Shown: one piece after another, positions 1 to 6,314 of the stretch
Layout: each line of letters opens with the position of its first letter
Position numbering within the stretch: the stretch's first letter is position 1
Assembly (NCBI GenBank): GCA_947474905.1
Contig: CANJKQ010000053.1
Location: 1 to 6,697 of the forward strand
Direction: 5' to 3'
Length of the DNA: 6,697 nt
DNA from: Pseudomonadota bacterium
GTDB lineage: Bacteria > Pseudomonadota > Alphaproteobacteria > Sphingomonadales > Sphingomonadaceae
Notes under the pieces: generated by a model
Seen by the model: only the letters and a program-made list of their open reading frames with translations
The model's database searches: none
Told to the model about the DNA's origin: nothing
Program-made: the position numbers and the translations under genes

Positions 1-1252
1 CGAAACCCGCGACATAGGCATCGCGTTTCGCCGTCACCAATTGCACCTGCGCGTTGAGCAATTCCTGCTCCGCGTTCAAGATTTCCAATATCGTGCGGTT
101 GCCGACGCTGTTTTCGGCGCGCACGCCCTCGAGCGAGAGCTTATCGGCGTTCACCGTCACCACCGACGATTGAATGACGTCGAGCGAGGATTGCCACACC
201 GCATAGGCCGAGCGCGTTTGCGCAACGACGCCGCGTTCGGCCTCGGTCACGCCCTCAATTGCCTGGGTCCGCCGATCCCGCGCCTGGCGGATTTGCGCCG
301 AGGGTCGCCCGCCCTGATAAAGCGGGATGCTGAGCTGTACGCCGCCCTGCGCGGCATTGCCCGACTGCTGCACGCCAAAGCCGGACACGCGCAGCGAATC
401 CAGATAGTTATAATAGCTGGTACCCGCGAACAGCTGCAGCTTGGGGAGGCGCTGGCCAAGCGCGGCCTTTTCATCGAACCCGGCCGCATCCGCCTGTTTG
501 CGCGAGGCAAGCAACGCCGGATTGTCATGCAGCGCAACCTCAACCGCCACATCGGGGTTCAGCGGCAGATTGGGCAAATCCGGTGGCGGCGCCAGCGACC
601 CCGGCGCGCTGCCGACCAGGCGAACATAGCTTTCCCTGCTGGAAATCAGCCGCGCCTGCGCGCTTTGCAATTGCGATCGCGCGAGCGCCAGCCGCGCCTC
701 CGACTGGGCGACATCGGTGCGGGTCAAGTCGCCGACCTGAAAGCGATCCTTTGACGCCTGCAGGTTGACTTCGAGCACTTTCACATTCTGCTGATTGAGC
801 GAGACAATCGCTTCATCGCGGATCACGTCCATATACGCGCCGACCACGGCGGTGAAGAGGTCGGATTCGGTGCGGCGCAGCGAATCCCGGCCGGCATCGA
901 CCCGCGTCTTTGCCGCATTCACGCTGTTGCGCACCTGACCGCCGCTGTAGATCGGCAAGGTGGTTTGCGCTTGCGCCGTCACCTGTCGCAGCGGCGAGGC
1001 GAAGTTGTTCGACGCGATCAGGACATTTTCCTGATACGCGCTTTGCAGCGTCACTTGCGGCAGGCCATTGGCGCGCGCGATGGGTACATTCTCGTCGGTT
1101 GCGCGCAGATCCGCCCGGGCGCCGTTCAACGTCGGATTGGTCTTATAGGCCTGCAGCAAGGCGTCGCGCAGCGTCTCGGCCGCAACCGGCGCCGAAACCA
1201 GCGCGGCCAGCGCCGCCGTCGTCAATAAAGGGGCAAAGCAAATCGCGCGCAT
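1..1252 (-). CDS. tolC: TolC-family outer-membrane efflux/type I secretion channel (3' end outside window)
   Basis: Outer-membrane channel that joins inner-membrane pumps (RND or ABC type) to export drugs or proteins across the envelope. 417 residues are visible with no stop before the window edge; family members usually have about 450-500, so only the C-terminal tail is missing. Residues 1-25 form a signal peptide (hydrophobic FAPLLTTAALAALVS, then APVAA before ETLRDALLQAY, the usual start of the mature protein). Two outer-membrane-efflux repeats follow, about 26-220 and 230-417. Each ends in the coiled-coil pattern of the family: RFQVGDLTRTDVAQSEARL near 170-188, and EGVRAENSVGNRTILEILN with NAEQELLNAQVQL near 375-406. 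The ATG is preceded by an AAGAGA-type ribosome site about 5 bases upstream. It starts 11 bases after the methyltransferase stop, so the two are almost certainly co-transcribed. The pump partner is not in the window. Confidence 0.93.
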   Translation of the reverse strand, partial: MRAICFAPLLTTAALAALVSAPVAAETLRDALLQAYKTNPTLNGARADLRATDENVPIARANGLPQVTLQSAYQENVLIASNNFASPLRQVTAQAQTTLPIYSGGQVRNSVNAAKTRVDAGRDSLRRTESDLFTAVVGAYMDVIRDEAIVSLNQQNVKVLEVNLQASKDRFQVGDLTRTDVAQSEARLALARSQLQSAQARLISSRESYVRLVGSAPGSLAPPPDLPNLPLNPDVAVEVALHDNPALLASRKQADAAGFDEKAALGQRLPKLQLFAGTSYYNYLDSLRVSGFGVQQSGNAAQGGVQLSIPLYQGGRPSAQIRQARDRRTQAIEGVTEAERGVVAQTRSAYAVWQSSLDVIQSSVVTVNADKLSLEGVRAENSVGNRTILEILNAEQELLNAQVQLVTAKRDAYVAGF

Positions 1253-1263
1253 GAAATCTCTTT

Positions 1264-1929
1264 TCAAAAAGCGAATTCTCGCGGCCGGGCAAACCCCGGC
1301 AGCACGGCACAAGCCACATCCGCAAAGTCCGTCAGGCCAAATCCGCCCGCCGTGCGGATGCCCAGCGCCAATCGGGTCACGCCGCGATCGACAATGCCGG
1401 TGACGAGCCGCCCGCCGGGGACAAGTTGATCGATCAGCGCCGGCGGCACTTGTTCGACCGCGCCGTCGATGACGATCAGCGTGTAAGGCGCATGATCAGG
1501 GGCACCTGCGGTCAGCGCGCCCTCCACAAGGGCAACATTGGCGAAATCGGCCAGCGCCGGTCGGGCAATTGCCAGCAACGCCGGATCGCTCTCCACCGCT
1601 ACCACCTTGCCTGCCAGCGCCGCAAGCAGCGCGGCCGTGTAGCCGCCGCCCGCCCCGATCAGCAGCGCATCGTCGCCGGGTTGAATCTTGGCCTCGGTCA
1701 GCAGCCGCCCCGTCGCTTCGGGCAGATTGGCGTAGCGACCATCGCCCAGCGGCAAGGGCCGGTCGCGATAGGCCAGCGTGCGCAGCGGTACGGGCAGAAA
1801 ATCCTCGCGCGGCACCCGCGCCATGGCCGCCACCACGCGCGGATCGTTGACCGCATTTGGCCGCAACTGGCTGACCACCATCGCGTGGCGCATCGCTTCG
1901 GCTTCGGTCGCGAATGGAGCGTCGGTCAT
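1264..1929 (-). CDS. PCMT-type (protein-L-isoaspartate O-methyltransferase family) methyltransferase, tolC-linked clade
   Basis: SAM-dependent methyltransferase of the family that repairs isoaspartyl residues in damaged proteins. Residue numbers count from the upstream ATG at 1932, which gives 222 aa. The N-terminal family signature SQLRPNAVNDPRVVAAMARV runs into VPREDF (40-45). SAM-binding motif I is ALLIGAGGGYTAALLA (89-104), the acidic post-I strand is VVAVESD (110-116), motif II is YTLIVIDGAVEQVP (150-163), and motif III is LVPGGRLV (170-177). The substrate loop that in classical enzymes reads T-I-S-x-P is RYANLPEA here (67-73 region), so the conserved serine is absent. Repair activity is therefore unproven and the substrate may differ. 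Two ATGs stand in tandem (1932 and 1929); I chose 1929 because its spacing from the Shine-Dalgarno site is better. It is first in an operon with tolC, an arrangement I recall as common in Alphaproteobacteria. Confidence 0.88.
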   Translation of the reverse strand: MTDAPFATEAEAMRHAMVVSQLRPNAVNDPRVVAAMARVPREDFLPVPLRTLAYRDRPLPLGDGRYANLPEATGRLLTEAKIQPGDDALLIGAGGGYTAALLAALAGKVVAVESDPALLAIARPALADFANVALVEGALTAGAPDHAPYTLIVIDGAVEQVPPALIDQLVPGGRLVTGIVDRGVTRLALGIRTAGGFGLTDFADVACAVLPGFARPREFAF

Positions 1930-1935
1930 CATTTG

Positions 1936-1941
1936 TCCCTT
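1936..1941 (-). promoter_or_regulatory. Ribosome binding site of the methyltransferase gene
   Basis: AAGGGA on the minus strand lies 3 bases before the first ATG (1932) and 6 bases before the second (1929). The longer spacing is the normal one, so the second ATG is the more likely start. Confidence 0.6.
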
Positions 1942-1948
1942 GGCACAG

Positions 1949-1970
1949 CTGTATTATCGATGCAATACAG
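1949..1970 (-). promoter_or_regulatory. Inverted repeat overlapping a putative -10 box, methyltransferase-tolC operon
   Basis: A perfect 7-bp dyad, CTGTATT-N8-AATACAG. Its left arm overlaps GATAAT on the minus strand (1953-1958), a good -10 hexamer. That would place the transcription start near 1946, just ahead of the ribosome site. I find no matching -35 hexamer at 16-18 bases. The arrangement suits a regulator-controlled promoter (a repressor covering the -10, or an activator replacing the missing -35), but the regulator is unknown. Dyad and hexamer are seen directly; function is inferred. Confidence 0.4.
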
Positions 1971-1980
1971 TTTATCCGAT

Positions 1981-2004
1981 CGCCGGGTCATATCCTGCCC
2001 GGCG
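1981..2004. repeat. GC-rich hairpin between tRNA-Cys and the methyltransferase gene
   Basis: CGCCGGG at 1981-1987 pairs perfectly with CCCGGCG at 1998-2004 around a 10-base loop, and GATC on both sides can extend the stem across a 2-base bulge. No T-run follows on either strand, so it is not a standard rho-independent terminator. It may protect or help end the tRNA transcript, or separate that transcript from the methyltransferase promoter. Confidence 0.4.
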
Positions 2005-2051
2005 CGATCCGCCAAGCGATCGGCGCGATTATCGGCATGACGGAAAAACGC

Positions 2052-2125
2052 TGGAGGCCCGAGCCGGAATCGAACCGGCGTACACGGATTTGCAGTCCGC
2101 TGCGTAACCACTCCGCCATCGGGCC
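2052..2125 (-). tRNA. tRNA-Cys (GCA)
   Basis: A 74-base cloverleaf including an encoded 3' CCA. The acceptor arms are GGCCCGA and TCGGGCC. The anticodon arm is GCGGA-CTGCAAA-TCCGT, which gives anticodon GCA with one G-U pair at the base of the stem. The T arm is GCCGG-TTCGATT-CCGGC. The discriminator base is U, as expected for cysteine tRNAs. A short T-run on the minus strand lies just past the CCA (2043-2047). It appears to be a single-gene unit between the receptor terminator and the methyltransferase operon. Confidence 0.97.
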
Positions 2126-2135
2126 AGCATGCTCG

Positions 2136-2164
2136 CCTCTGCGGGGCTTTTCAGGTGCCGTCAA
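2136..2164 (-). promoter_or_regulatory. Possible tRNA-Cys promoter
   Basis: TTGACG (2159-2164 on the minus strand) is a strong -35 match, 34 bases before the tRNA 5' end. At a 17-base spacer the -10 position would be CAGAGG (2136-2141), a poor match. The -35 is convincing by position, since a terminator ends the upstream transcript just before it; the -10 is weak. Confidence 0.35.
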
Positions 2165-2201
2165 CCCCCGGCCGTTGCTGGCCCTGGCCACGACCGGCAA
2201 G

Positions 2202-2236
2202 AAAAACGGCCCGGTCAACCAACGTCGACCGGGCCG
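2202..2236 (-). terminator. Rho-independent terminator of the TonB-dependent receptor gene
   Basis: A perfect 10-bp stem, CGGCCCGGTC (2227-2236 on the minus strand) with GACCGGGCCG (2207-2216), a 10-base loop, then TTTTT (2202-2206). It begins 25 bases after the receptor stop codon. The plus-strand side has no T-run, so it works in one direction only and isolates the receptor transcript from tRNA-Cys. Confidence 0.92.
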
Positions 2237-2261
2237 CAAGGCTGGGGTTAATCCCGAAGGA

Positions 2262-4955
2262 TCAGAACTTCATCGACGCTTCGAAACCAAAGGTCCGCGG
2301 CGGGTTGAGGTTGCCGTAATCGCCGAGGATGCCACCATAGTTGGTCGAAATCAGCGCGTTCGGGGTGCAAGCCGCCGTGCCGTTCAGGCCATTGCTGCCG
2401 CAATAGTTAAGAACCGGCGACGAGTTGGCAGACGACCGACGATAGACATAGGTCGTATCGAACAGGTTGCGCGACCAGACCGACAGCGTGATCTTGTTGC
2501 CACCATTGACCGCGATGTCGGCCAGCGACAGGCGACCATTCACGACGAAGCTCGAGTCGGTCTTGGTCGGTTCGAGCTGGAAGCTGTACTGGCTGCTCGA
2601 ATAGTTGCCGTCGAGGTGGAAGCGGACCTTCGCATCACCCTGGCTGCTGAGCGGGATCTCGTAATCGATCGCGCCCGAAGCCGCGTGCGTCGGCGTGTAC
2701 ACGATGTACAGCTGCTGCAGCGGACCACCCGTCAGCGGGTTCACCGCCGCCGGCGCCTTCCAATAGGTGTAGGCATATGACCCGGTGAGCGTCAGGCTCT
2801 GGATCGGCTTGACGGTCAGGTCCGCTTCAACGCCGCGGATCTTGGTGTTGCCGGCGTTCTGCGTCGTTTCGATGTGCGACCCGTTGGTCGGGCTGCCCGA
2901 CTGGGTGTCGAACTGGTCGAAGTCGAACTGCGTGTTCTTGCGGTCCATGATGTAGCCCGCGAGGTTCAAGCGCGCACGGTGTTCCCACAGGTCCCACTTG
3001 GCACCGATTTCATACGACTTGACCGATTCCGGGCCAAAGGCGTTGAACTGCTGCGAACGGTCATTCGCACCACCGGCCCGGAAGCCGGTCGCATATTTGG
3101 CGTAAAGGTGCAGATCGCGCGTCGCATCCCATGACAGGTTGATCAGCGGATCAAACCGGTTGAGGCTGTTCGCGAACCGGAACGGGACGAAGCCGGGCTG
3201 GAAGACGCCGCTGATATAGTTGTTGTTGACGACGTACAGTTGGCCGCGACGCTGGTCATGGGTGTAGCGGCCGCCCAGGGTCAGGTGAACGCCCGACAGC
3301 CAATCCGGCGAATACACCACGTTGCCGAAGAACGACCAGGTATGGTCATAGGCTTCGCTGGCGCGCGTGATGAACTGGCAGCTGTTGGTGAACTGCGGCA
3401 CGCTGGTCGACAGCAGGTTGTTGCAGTTCAGGTCGGTCGGCTGATAGCCCGAGTTGTTGCCGCTGTTGACCGTGCCCAGGAAGATGGGGCTGCGGATGCT
3501 ATAGCCCGTGCCCGTCGTGTTGTACTGGTTGCTCAGCGGAGTCGCGGCATATTCGGTCGCATGCTCCTGGAAGTAATAGGCACCCAGAACATAGTCGAAC
3601 TGCGGGATGCTGCCGACGGCCTGGAATTCCTGGCTGAACTGGTGCTGACGGAAGAACGACAGGCTGTAACGGCTGAACAGACCGGTATTGGCAACGGGGT
3701 TGCCGGTCACCGGGTCAATGCCCTGCGGCTGGAAGGTGGTGCGCGCCGCGCCGCCCGAGTTATCCCACTGGTCTGTCGAAACGCCGCGCCACGCGGTGAT
3801 CGAGCGCAGTTCCAGCCAGTTCGCCGCCTTCCACTTCAGGTTGATCGAGACACCATGGGTGATGTCTTCGCTGGGCTGCTGCGGCACGCTGAAGTCCGAC
3901 GACAGCTGCCGCTCGGGGTGAACGTGGTTGGCAGGCGCCAGCGGCGCGATACAGATCGGGGTGGTGGCGCCAGCGGCGATGGTGCCGCCGCAGCGCGTGC
4001 CGGTGCCGGGCACGGTGTAGGTGCCGGGGACGTACAGCACCGGCGTGCCATTGGTCGCGCTGGTCGCGCCGAACACACCGACAGCATAGCCGTTCGGGTT
4101 GTAGTTCAGCAGCTGGCTGAACTGCGGGGTGTTGTCGTCCTTGGCATAATCATAGGCGACATCGGCGGTGAAATTGTCGAACGGCTTCCAGCGCGCGGCG
4201 GCGCGGCCGCCAACGCGGTCATAATAGTTCCAGCCGGTCGAACCCGCGAGCGGATCACGAACCGTCGGGTCCTGATGCTGGTAAACGCCGTCAAACTTCA
4301 GCGAGATGTTGTAGACGCTCGGCAGGTCGACGTGCAGTTCGGCATTGCGGCTGCCATAATTGCCGACGCCGCCAATGGCGCGGCCATCAAACACGCCGCT
4401 CGGCGCGCGGGTGACGAGCGAGAGCGCGCCGCCTTCGGTGTTACGACCGAAGATGGTGCCCTGCGGGCCCTTCAGCACTTCGATGCGCTCGATGTCGAAC
4501 AGCGCGGCGTTGAGGCCCTGGGTCTTGCCGAGCACGACACCATCGACATAAACGCCGACGCCCGCGTCACGCGCGGTCTGGTTCTGGTCGTAAGGAACGA
4601 TGCCGCGGATACCGATCGTCAGCGCCGACTGGCGCGCTTCGAAGGTCGCGACGCGCAGCGACGGGATCGTACCGTCGGCAAGGTTGAACAGGCTGAGGAC
4701 GTGGCGGTCCTGCAGCGCCTGAGTGTTGAGAACCGAGATCGAGATCGGCGTCTTCTGCAGATTGGTCTCGCGCTTCGTCGCGGTCACGACGATTTCGCCG
4801 AGGCCAGCCTGGCTGTCCGCCGGTGCAGCGGCCGGCGTCGCGGCGGCGTCTTGCGCGGGCGCCGCATCGGCGTCCTTCGCATAAGCGGGAGCGCTGATGG
4901 CGAGCAGCGCGCTGCCCAGCATGAGATTGAGCCGAAGGCCCGAACGGACGTGCAT
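2262..4955 (-). CDS. TonB-dependent outer-membrane receptor, substrate unknown
   Basis: A gated outer-membrane beta-barrel that imports a scarce ligand using TonB-ExbB-ExbD energy. From the chosen ATG it has 897 residues. Residues 1-26 are a signal peptide (RSGLRLNLMLGSALLAISAPAYA, cleavage before KDA). An Ala/Pro/Asp-rich linker follows. The plug domain spans about 54-182, from EIVVTATKRETNLQKTPISI through IERIEVLKGPQGTIFGRNTEGGAL. The remainder is the barrel, rich in aromatic strands, with a TonB-receptor signature LHLYAKYATGFRAGG near 615-629 and a terminal phenylalanine (ASMKF) as needed for BAM-dependent insertion. Three close cysteine pairs (about 322/335, 511/526, 852/863) probably sit in surface loops. 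No SusD-like partner, transporter or degradative enzyme adjoins it, so the ligand cannot be named. An in-frame upstream ATG at 5009 is rejected because the ribosome site lies inside the added 18 codons. Confidence 0.95.
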   Translation of the reverse strand: MHVRSGLRLNLMLGSALLAISAPAYAKDADAAPAQDAAATPAAAPADSQAGLGEIVVTATKRETNLQKTPISISVLNTQALQDRHVLSLFNLADGTIPSLRVATFEARQSALTIGIRGIVPYDQNQTARDAGVGVYVDGVVLGKTQGLNAALFDIERIEVLKGPQGTIFGRNTEGGALSLVTRAPSGVFDGRAIGGVGNYGSRNAELHVDLPSVYNISLKFDGVYQHQDPTVRDPLAGSTGWNYYDRVGGRAAARWKPFDNFTADVAYDYAKDDNTPQFSQLLNYNPNGYAVGVFGATSATNGTPVLYVPGTYTVPGTGTRCGGTIAAGATTPICIAPLAPANHVHPERQLSSDFSVPQQPSEDITHGVSINLKWKAANWLELRSITAWRGVSTDQWDNSGGAARTTFQPQGIDPVTGNPVANTGLFSRYSLSFFRQHQFSQEFQAVGSIPQFDYVLGAYYFQEHATEYAATPLSNQYNTTGTGYSIRSPIFLGTVNSGNNSGYQPTDLNCNNLLSTSVPQFTNSCQFITRASEAYDHTWSFFGNVVYSPDWLSGVHLTLGGRYTHDQRRGQLYVVNNNYISGVFQPGFVPFRFANSLNRFDPLINLSWDATRDLHLYAKYATGFRAGGANDRSQQFNAFGPESVKSYEIGAKWDLWEHRARLNLAGYIMDRKNTQFDFDQFDTQSGSPTNGSHIETTQNAGNTKIRGVEADLTVKPIQSLTLTGSYAYTYWKAPAAVNPLTGGPLQQLYIVYTPTHAASGAIDYEIPLSSQGDAKVRFHLDGNYSSSQYSFQLEPTKTDSSFVVNGRLSLADIAVNGGNKITLSVWSRNLFDTTYVYRRSSANSSPVLNYCGSNGLNGTAACTPNALISTNYGGILGDYGNLNPPRTFGFEASMKF

Positions 4956-4962
4956 TTGGTGA

Positions 4963-4968
4963 TCCCCC
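4963..4968 (-). promoter_or_regulatory. Ribosome binding site fixing the receptor start
   Basis: GGGGGA on the minus strand, 7 bases before the ATG at 4955. That ATG is also where a proper signal peptide begins. Together these decide against the upstream in-frame ATG at 5009. Confidence 0.8.
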
Positions 4969-5019
4969 AAAGTTGGAATTCGTGGTGGCACGGGCGCGCT
5001 AACCGGCATTGGAGACAGA

Positions 5020-5080
5020 AATATTACAGTTCTTGTCTTTGCTGCGACGCTATTTTGTCATCTTAATGCAATATTACAGT
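5020..5080 (-). repeat. Paired 11-bp direct repeats upstream of the receptor
   Basis: AATATTACAGT occurs at 5020-5030 and again at 5070-5080, identical and exactly 50 bp apart, about five turns of the helix. On the minus strand each copy reads ACTGTAATATT and contains TGTAAT, one mismatch from a -10 box. The nearer copy is also flanked by AGACA and TGTCT half-sites. AraC-family proteins bind direct repeats on one face of DNA, and such a gene lies next door, so these are candidate activator sites. They could instead be tandem -10 elements. Confidence 0.5.
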
Positions 5081-5109
5081 CTGGTTACGGATCGCTGTTT
5101 CTGTCGGCC

Positions 5110-5137
5110 GATATAACTTCGCCTGTCGCCCTGCCAA
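5110..5137 (-). promoter_or_regulatory. Candidate promoter of the receptor gene
   Basis: On the minus strand TTGGCA (5132-5137) is a near-consensus -35, followed after 16 bases by TATATC (5110-5115), an acceptable -10. Transcription would start near 5103 and leave a leader of about 150 bases that contains both 11-bp direct repeats. An alternative start driven by TGTAAT in the repeat at 5020-5030 cannot be excluded. Confidence 0.35.
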
Positions 5138-5160
5138 ATTTGAGACTCCTCGTTAATATA

Positions 5161-5176
5161 TGTCAGTTTCGTGACA
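5161..5176. promoter_or_regulatory. Inverted repeat TGTCA-N6-TGACA
   Basis: Perfect 5-bp arms around GTTTCG. Its centre lies about 65 bases upstream of the start predicted from the candidate promoter, a normal activator position. The arms are short, so chance occurrence is quite possible. Confidence 0.3.
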
Positions 5177-5257
5177 GTGAGATTAACCGGACCACACACA
5201 AGCGATCGGCTGCAACTCGCCGAAAAAGCGACACGGGTCTTATTTGCTCTGATCGAC

Positions 5258-5275
5258 TGTGGCAGCGCTGCCACA
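5258..5275. promoter_or_regulatory. 18-bp perfect palindrome, LacI-family operator pattern
   Basis: TGTGGCAGCGCTGCCACA is a perfect palindrome with a central CG. Its inner 14 bases fit the general LacI/GalR operator form TGnnAnCGnTnnCA at every fixed position. With no loop and no following T-run it makes a poor terminator, so an operator is the better reading. It lies 58 bases past the AraC-type stop and about 300 bases before the receptor start. No LacI-family gene is in the window. Confidence 0.5.
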
Positions 5276-5333
5276 TCCCCGGCCACCATAGCGCCCTATT
5301 CGCCGCGACTCGTCGCCGCGATCGAGCCGATGC

Positions 5334-6257
5334 TCAGTCAGCGCTAAGGGTGCGGCGGTACGCGGTGGGATCAATCCCGTAATCCTGCCGAAAGGCCCGG
5401 CTGAAATGGCTGCGGCTGGAAAAGCCGATGCTCGCCGCCACCTGTTTCACCGGCATGTTGGTGGACCGCAGCATCTCCGCCGCCCGCCGCAGCCGGGTGC
5501 GCGCGACAAATTCCATCGGGCTCATCATGAAAATCGCCGAAAATTCCCGCGCAAAGGCGGATCGGCTCATGCCCGCAACGGCAGCCAGTGCGGCGACGCT
5601 GTGTTGCGCCGCCGGCCGATCGAGCACCGCAGCGACCGCACGCCCCAAACGGGGGTCGCGCAGGGCGGGCAGCAGGCTCGACTCATGAATGCCGCGATTG
5701 AGATGACAGCGTATCGCCATCAGCAGGCACGTCTTCATCAGCGAGCCCATCAGTGCCCGCGACCCGACCCCGCGCCGATCCCGCTCCGCCGCCATCATCC
5801 GGAAACACGAACGAATGCCGTCATCCGCCGGCAGATTCTCAACGATTGGCACGCGGATCGCGTCGAGCAGACCGAACGCGCCGGATAGATTGGCGTGCAC
5901 CAGTCCGCAGACGAACCGCAGGTCGCTCGGCGCGCCGCCGCTGACATCAAATTCCTCCAGACCGGAATCGAGCCGTCGTGCATGGTCGATCGCCAGCAAC
6001 TCAACGCCATCGGCAGGATCAGCGCCAATCGTTTGCGGTGTCCGCGGCGGCACGATGATGACGCTGCCGGTCGGGCATTCGACAATGGCCCGACCCGGCA
6101 CGGCGAGATACATAGTGCCCGCCAAAACATAATGAATTTCGATTTCGGGAACGCCGCGCGCCACCAGTTTGCGCCCCTGCGACACCTCGCAAACGGCAAA
6201 TGCTTCAACGTCGATATCGAGCGTGGTTAGCAATCGGTCAAGCAATGTATCAGACAA
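5334..6257 (-). CDS. AraC-family transcriptional regulator with N-terminal cupin-like sensor domain
   Basis: DNA-binding regulator; about 307 residues from the chosen TTG start. The N-terminal part (SDTLLDRLLTTLDIDVEAFAV, then EIEIHYVLAGTMYLAVPG and SVIIVPPRTPQTIG) resembles the cupin-type ligand domain of RclR-like AraC proteins. The C-terminal 100 residues hold the AraC double helix-turn-helix: SVAALAAVAGMSRSAFAREF for the first and KQVAASIGFSSRSHFSRAFR for the second, ending in the usual YGIDPTAYRR. The join between the domains, LRDPRLGRAVAAVLDRPA, is typical of this subgroup. Start choice: there is no ATG near the N-terminus. TTG at 6257 has GCGAGG 5 bases upstream and begins where the family normally begins. 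A TTG at 6314 would add 19 residues but lacks a ribosome site and directly abuts the preceding stop. The gene is probably co-transcribed with the upstream receiver gene. Regulation of the adjacent receptor gene is a reasonable guess; the inducer is unknown. Confidence 0.88.
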   Translation of the reverse strand: MSDTLLDRLLTTLDIDVEAFAVCEVSQGRKLVARGVPEIEIHYVLAGTMYLAVPGRAIVECPTGSVIIVPPRTPQTIGADPADGVELLAIDHARRLDSGLEEFDVSGGAPSDLRFVCGLVHANLSGAFGLLDAIRVPIVENLPADDGIRSCFRMMAAERDRRGVGSRALMGSLMKTCLLMAIRCHLNRGIHESSLLPALRDPRLGRAVAAVLDRPAAQHSVAALAAVAGMSRSAFAREFSAIFMMSPMEFVARTRLRRAAEMLRSTNMPVKQVAASIGFSSRSHFSRAFRQDYGIDPTAYRRTLSAD

Positions 6258-6262
6258 GCCAA

Positions 6263-6268
6263 CCTCGC
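6263..6268 (-). promoter_or_regulatory. Ribosome binding site favouring the TTG start of the AraC-type gene
   Basis: GCGAGG on the minus strand, 5 bases before TTG at 6257. No comparable site precedes the other possible TTG start at 6314. Confidence 0.5.
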
Positions 6269-6314
6269 CAGCGAAGCAAAAACGCTGACTATATTGCCTG
6301 ACAATCCCTTGCAA

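Larger units (their letters stand above)
4956..5333. other. Intergenic control region between the AraC-type gene and the receptor gene
   Basis: A 378-base non-coding stretch, less GC-rich than the genes on either side. A 71-codon minus-strand reading frame (5074-5289) fits inside but resembles no known protein and would run across the operator-like elements, so I do not call it a gene. Going toward the receptor, the region holds an 18-bp palindrome, a TGTCA inverted repeat, a candidate promoter, paired direct repeats and the ribosome site, each listed separately. No clear terminator for the AraC-type gene is visible, so read-through into the receptor is possible. Confidence 0.7.

Noticed and set aside
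41..754. A 237-codon plus-strand frame
   Set aside because: It lies opposite tolC, whose minus-strand translation gives clear efflux-protein repeats; the plus-strand product is compositional noise.
2134..2152. A terminator-like short stem followed by TTTT on the plus strand, upstream of tRNA-Cys
   Set aside because: The stem is only 5 bp with a G-T pair, and there is no plus-strand gene before it to terminate.
1914..2780. A 288-codon plus-strand frame
   Set aside because: It crosses the tRNA-Cys gene, the terminator stem and the end of the receptor gene in antisense, and resembles no protein.
4956..5009. An 18-codon N-terminal extension of the receptor from ATG 5009
   Set aside because: The added codons contain the ribosome site of the ATG at 4955 and would bury the signal peptide behind a proline-rich stretch.
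3240..5066. A 608-codon open frame on the plus strand opposite the receptor gene
   Set aside because: It is the antisense shadow of a high-GC gene: low-complexity, rich in Arg, Ala and Val, with no domain pattern. The minus-strand frame is an unmistakable TonB-dependent receptor.
5258..5275. The 18-bp palindrome read as the terminator of the AraC-type gene
   Set aside because: A perfect palindrome leaves no loop and no T-run follows on the minus strand, so an operator fits better.
5074..5289. A 71-codon minus-strand frame in the intergenic region, possible small protein
   Set aside because: There is no recognisable motif, signal or membrane segment, and it runs through the palindrome, the inverted repeat and the candidate promoter.
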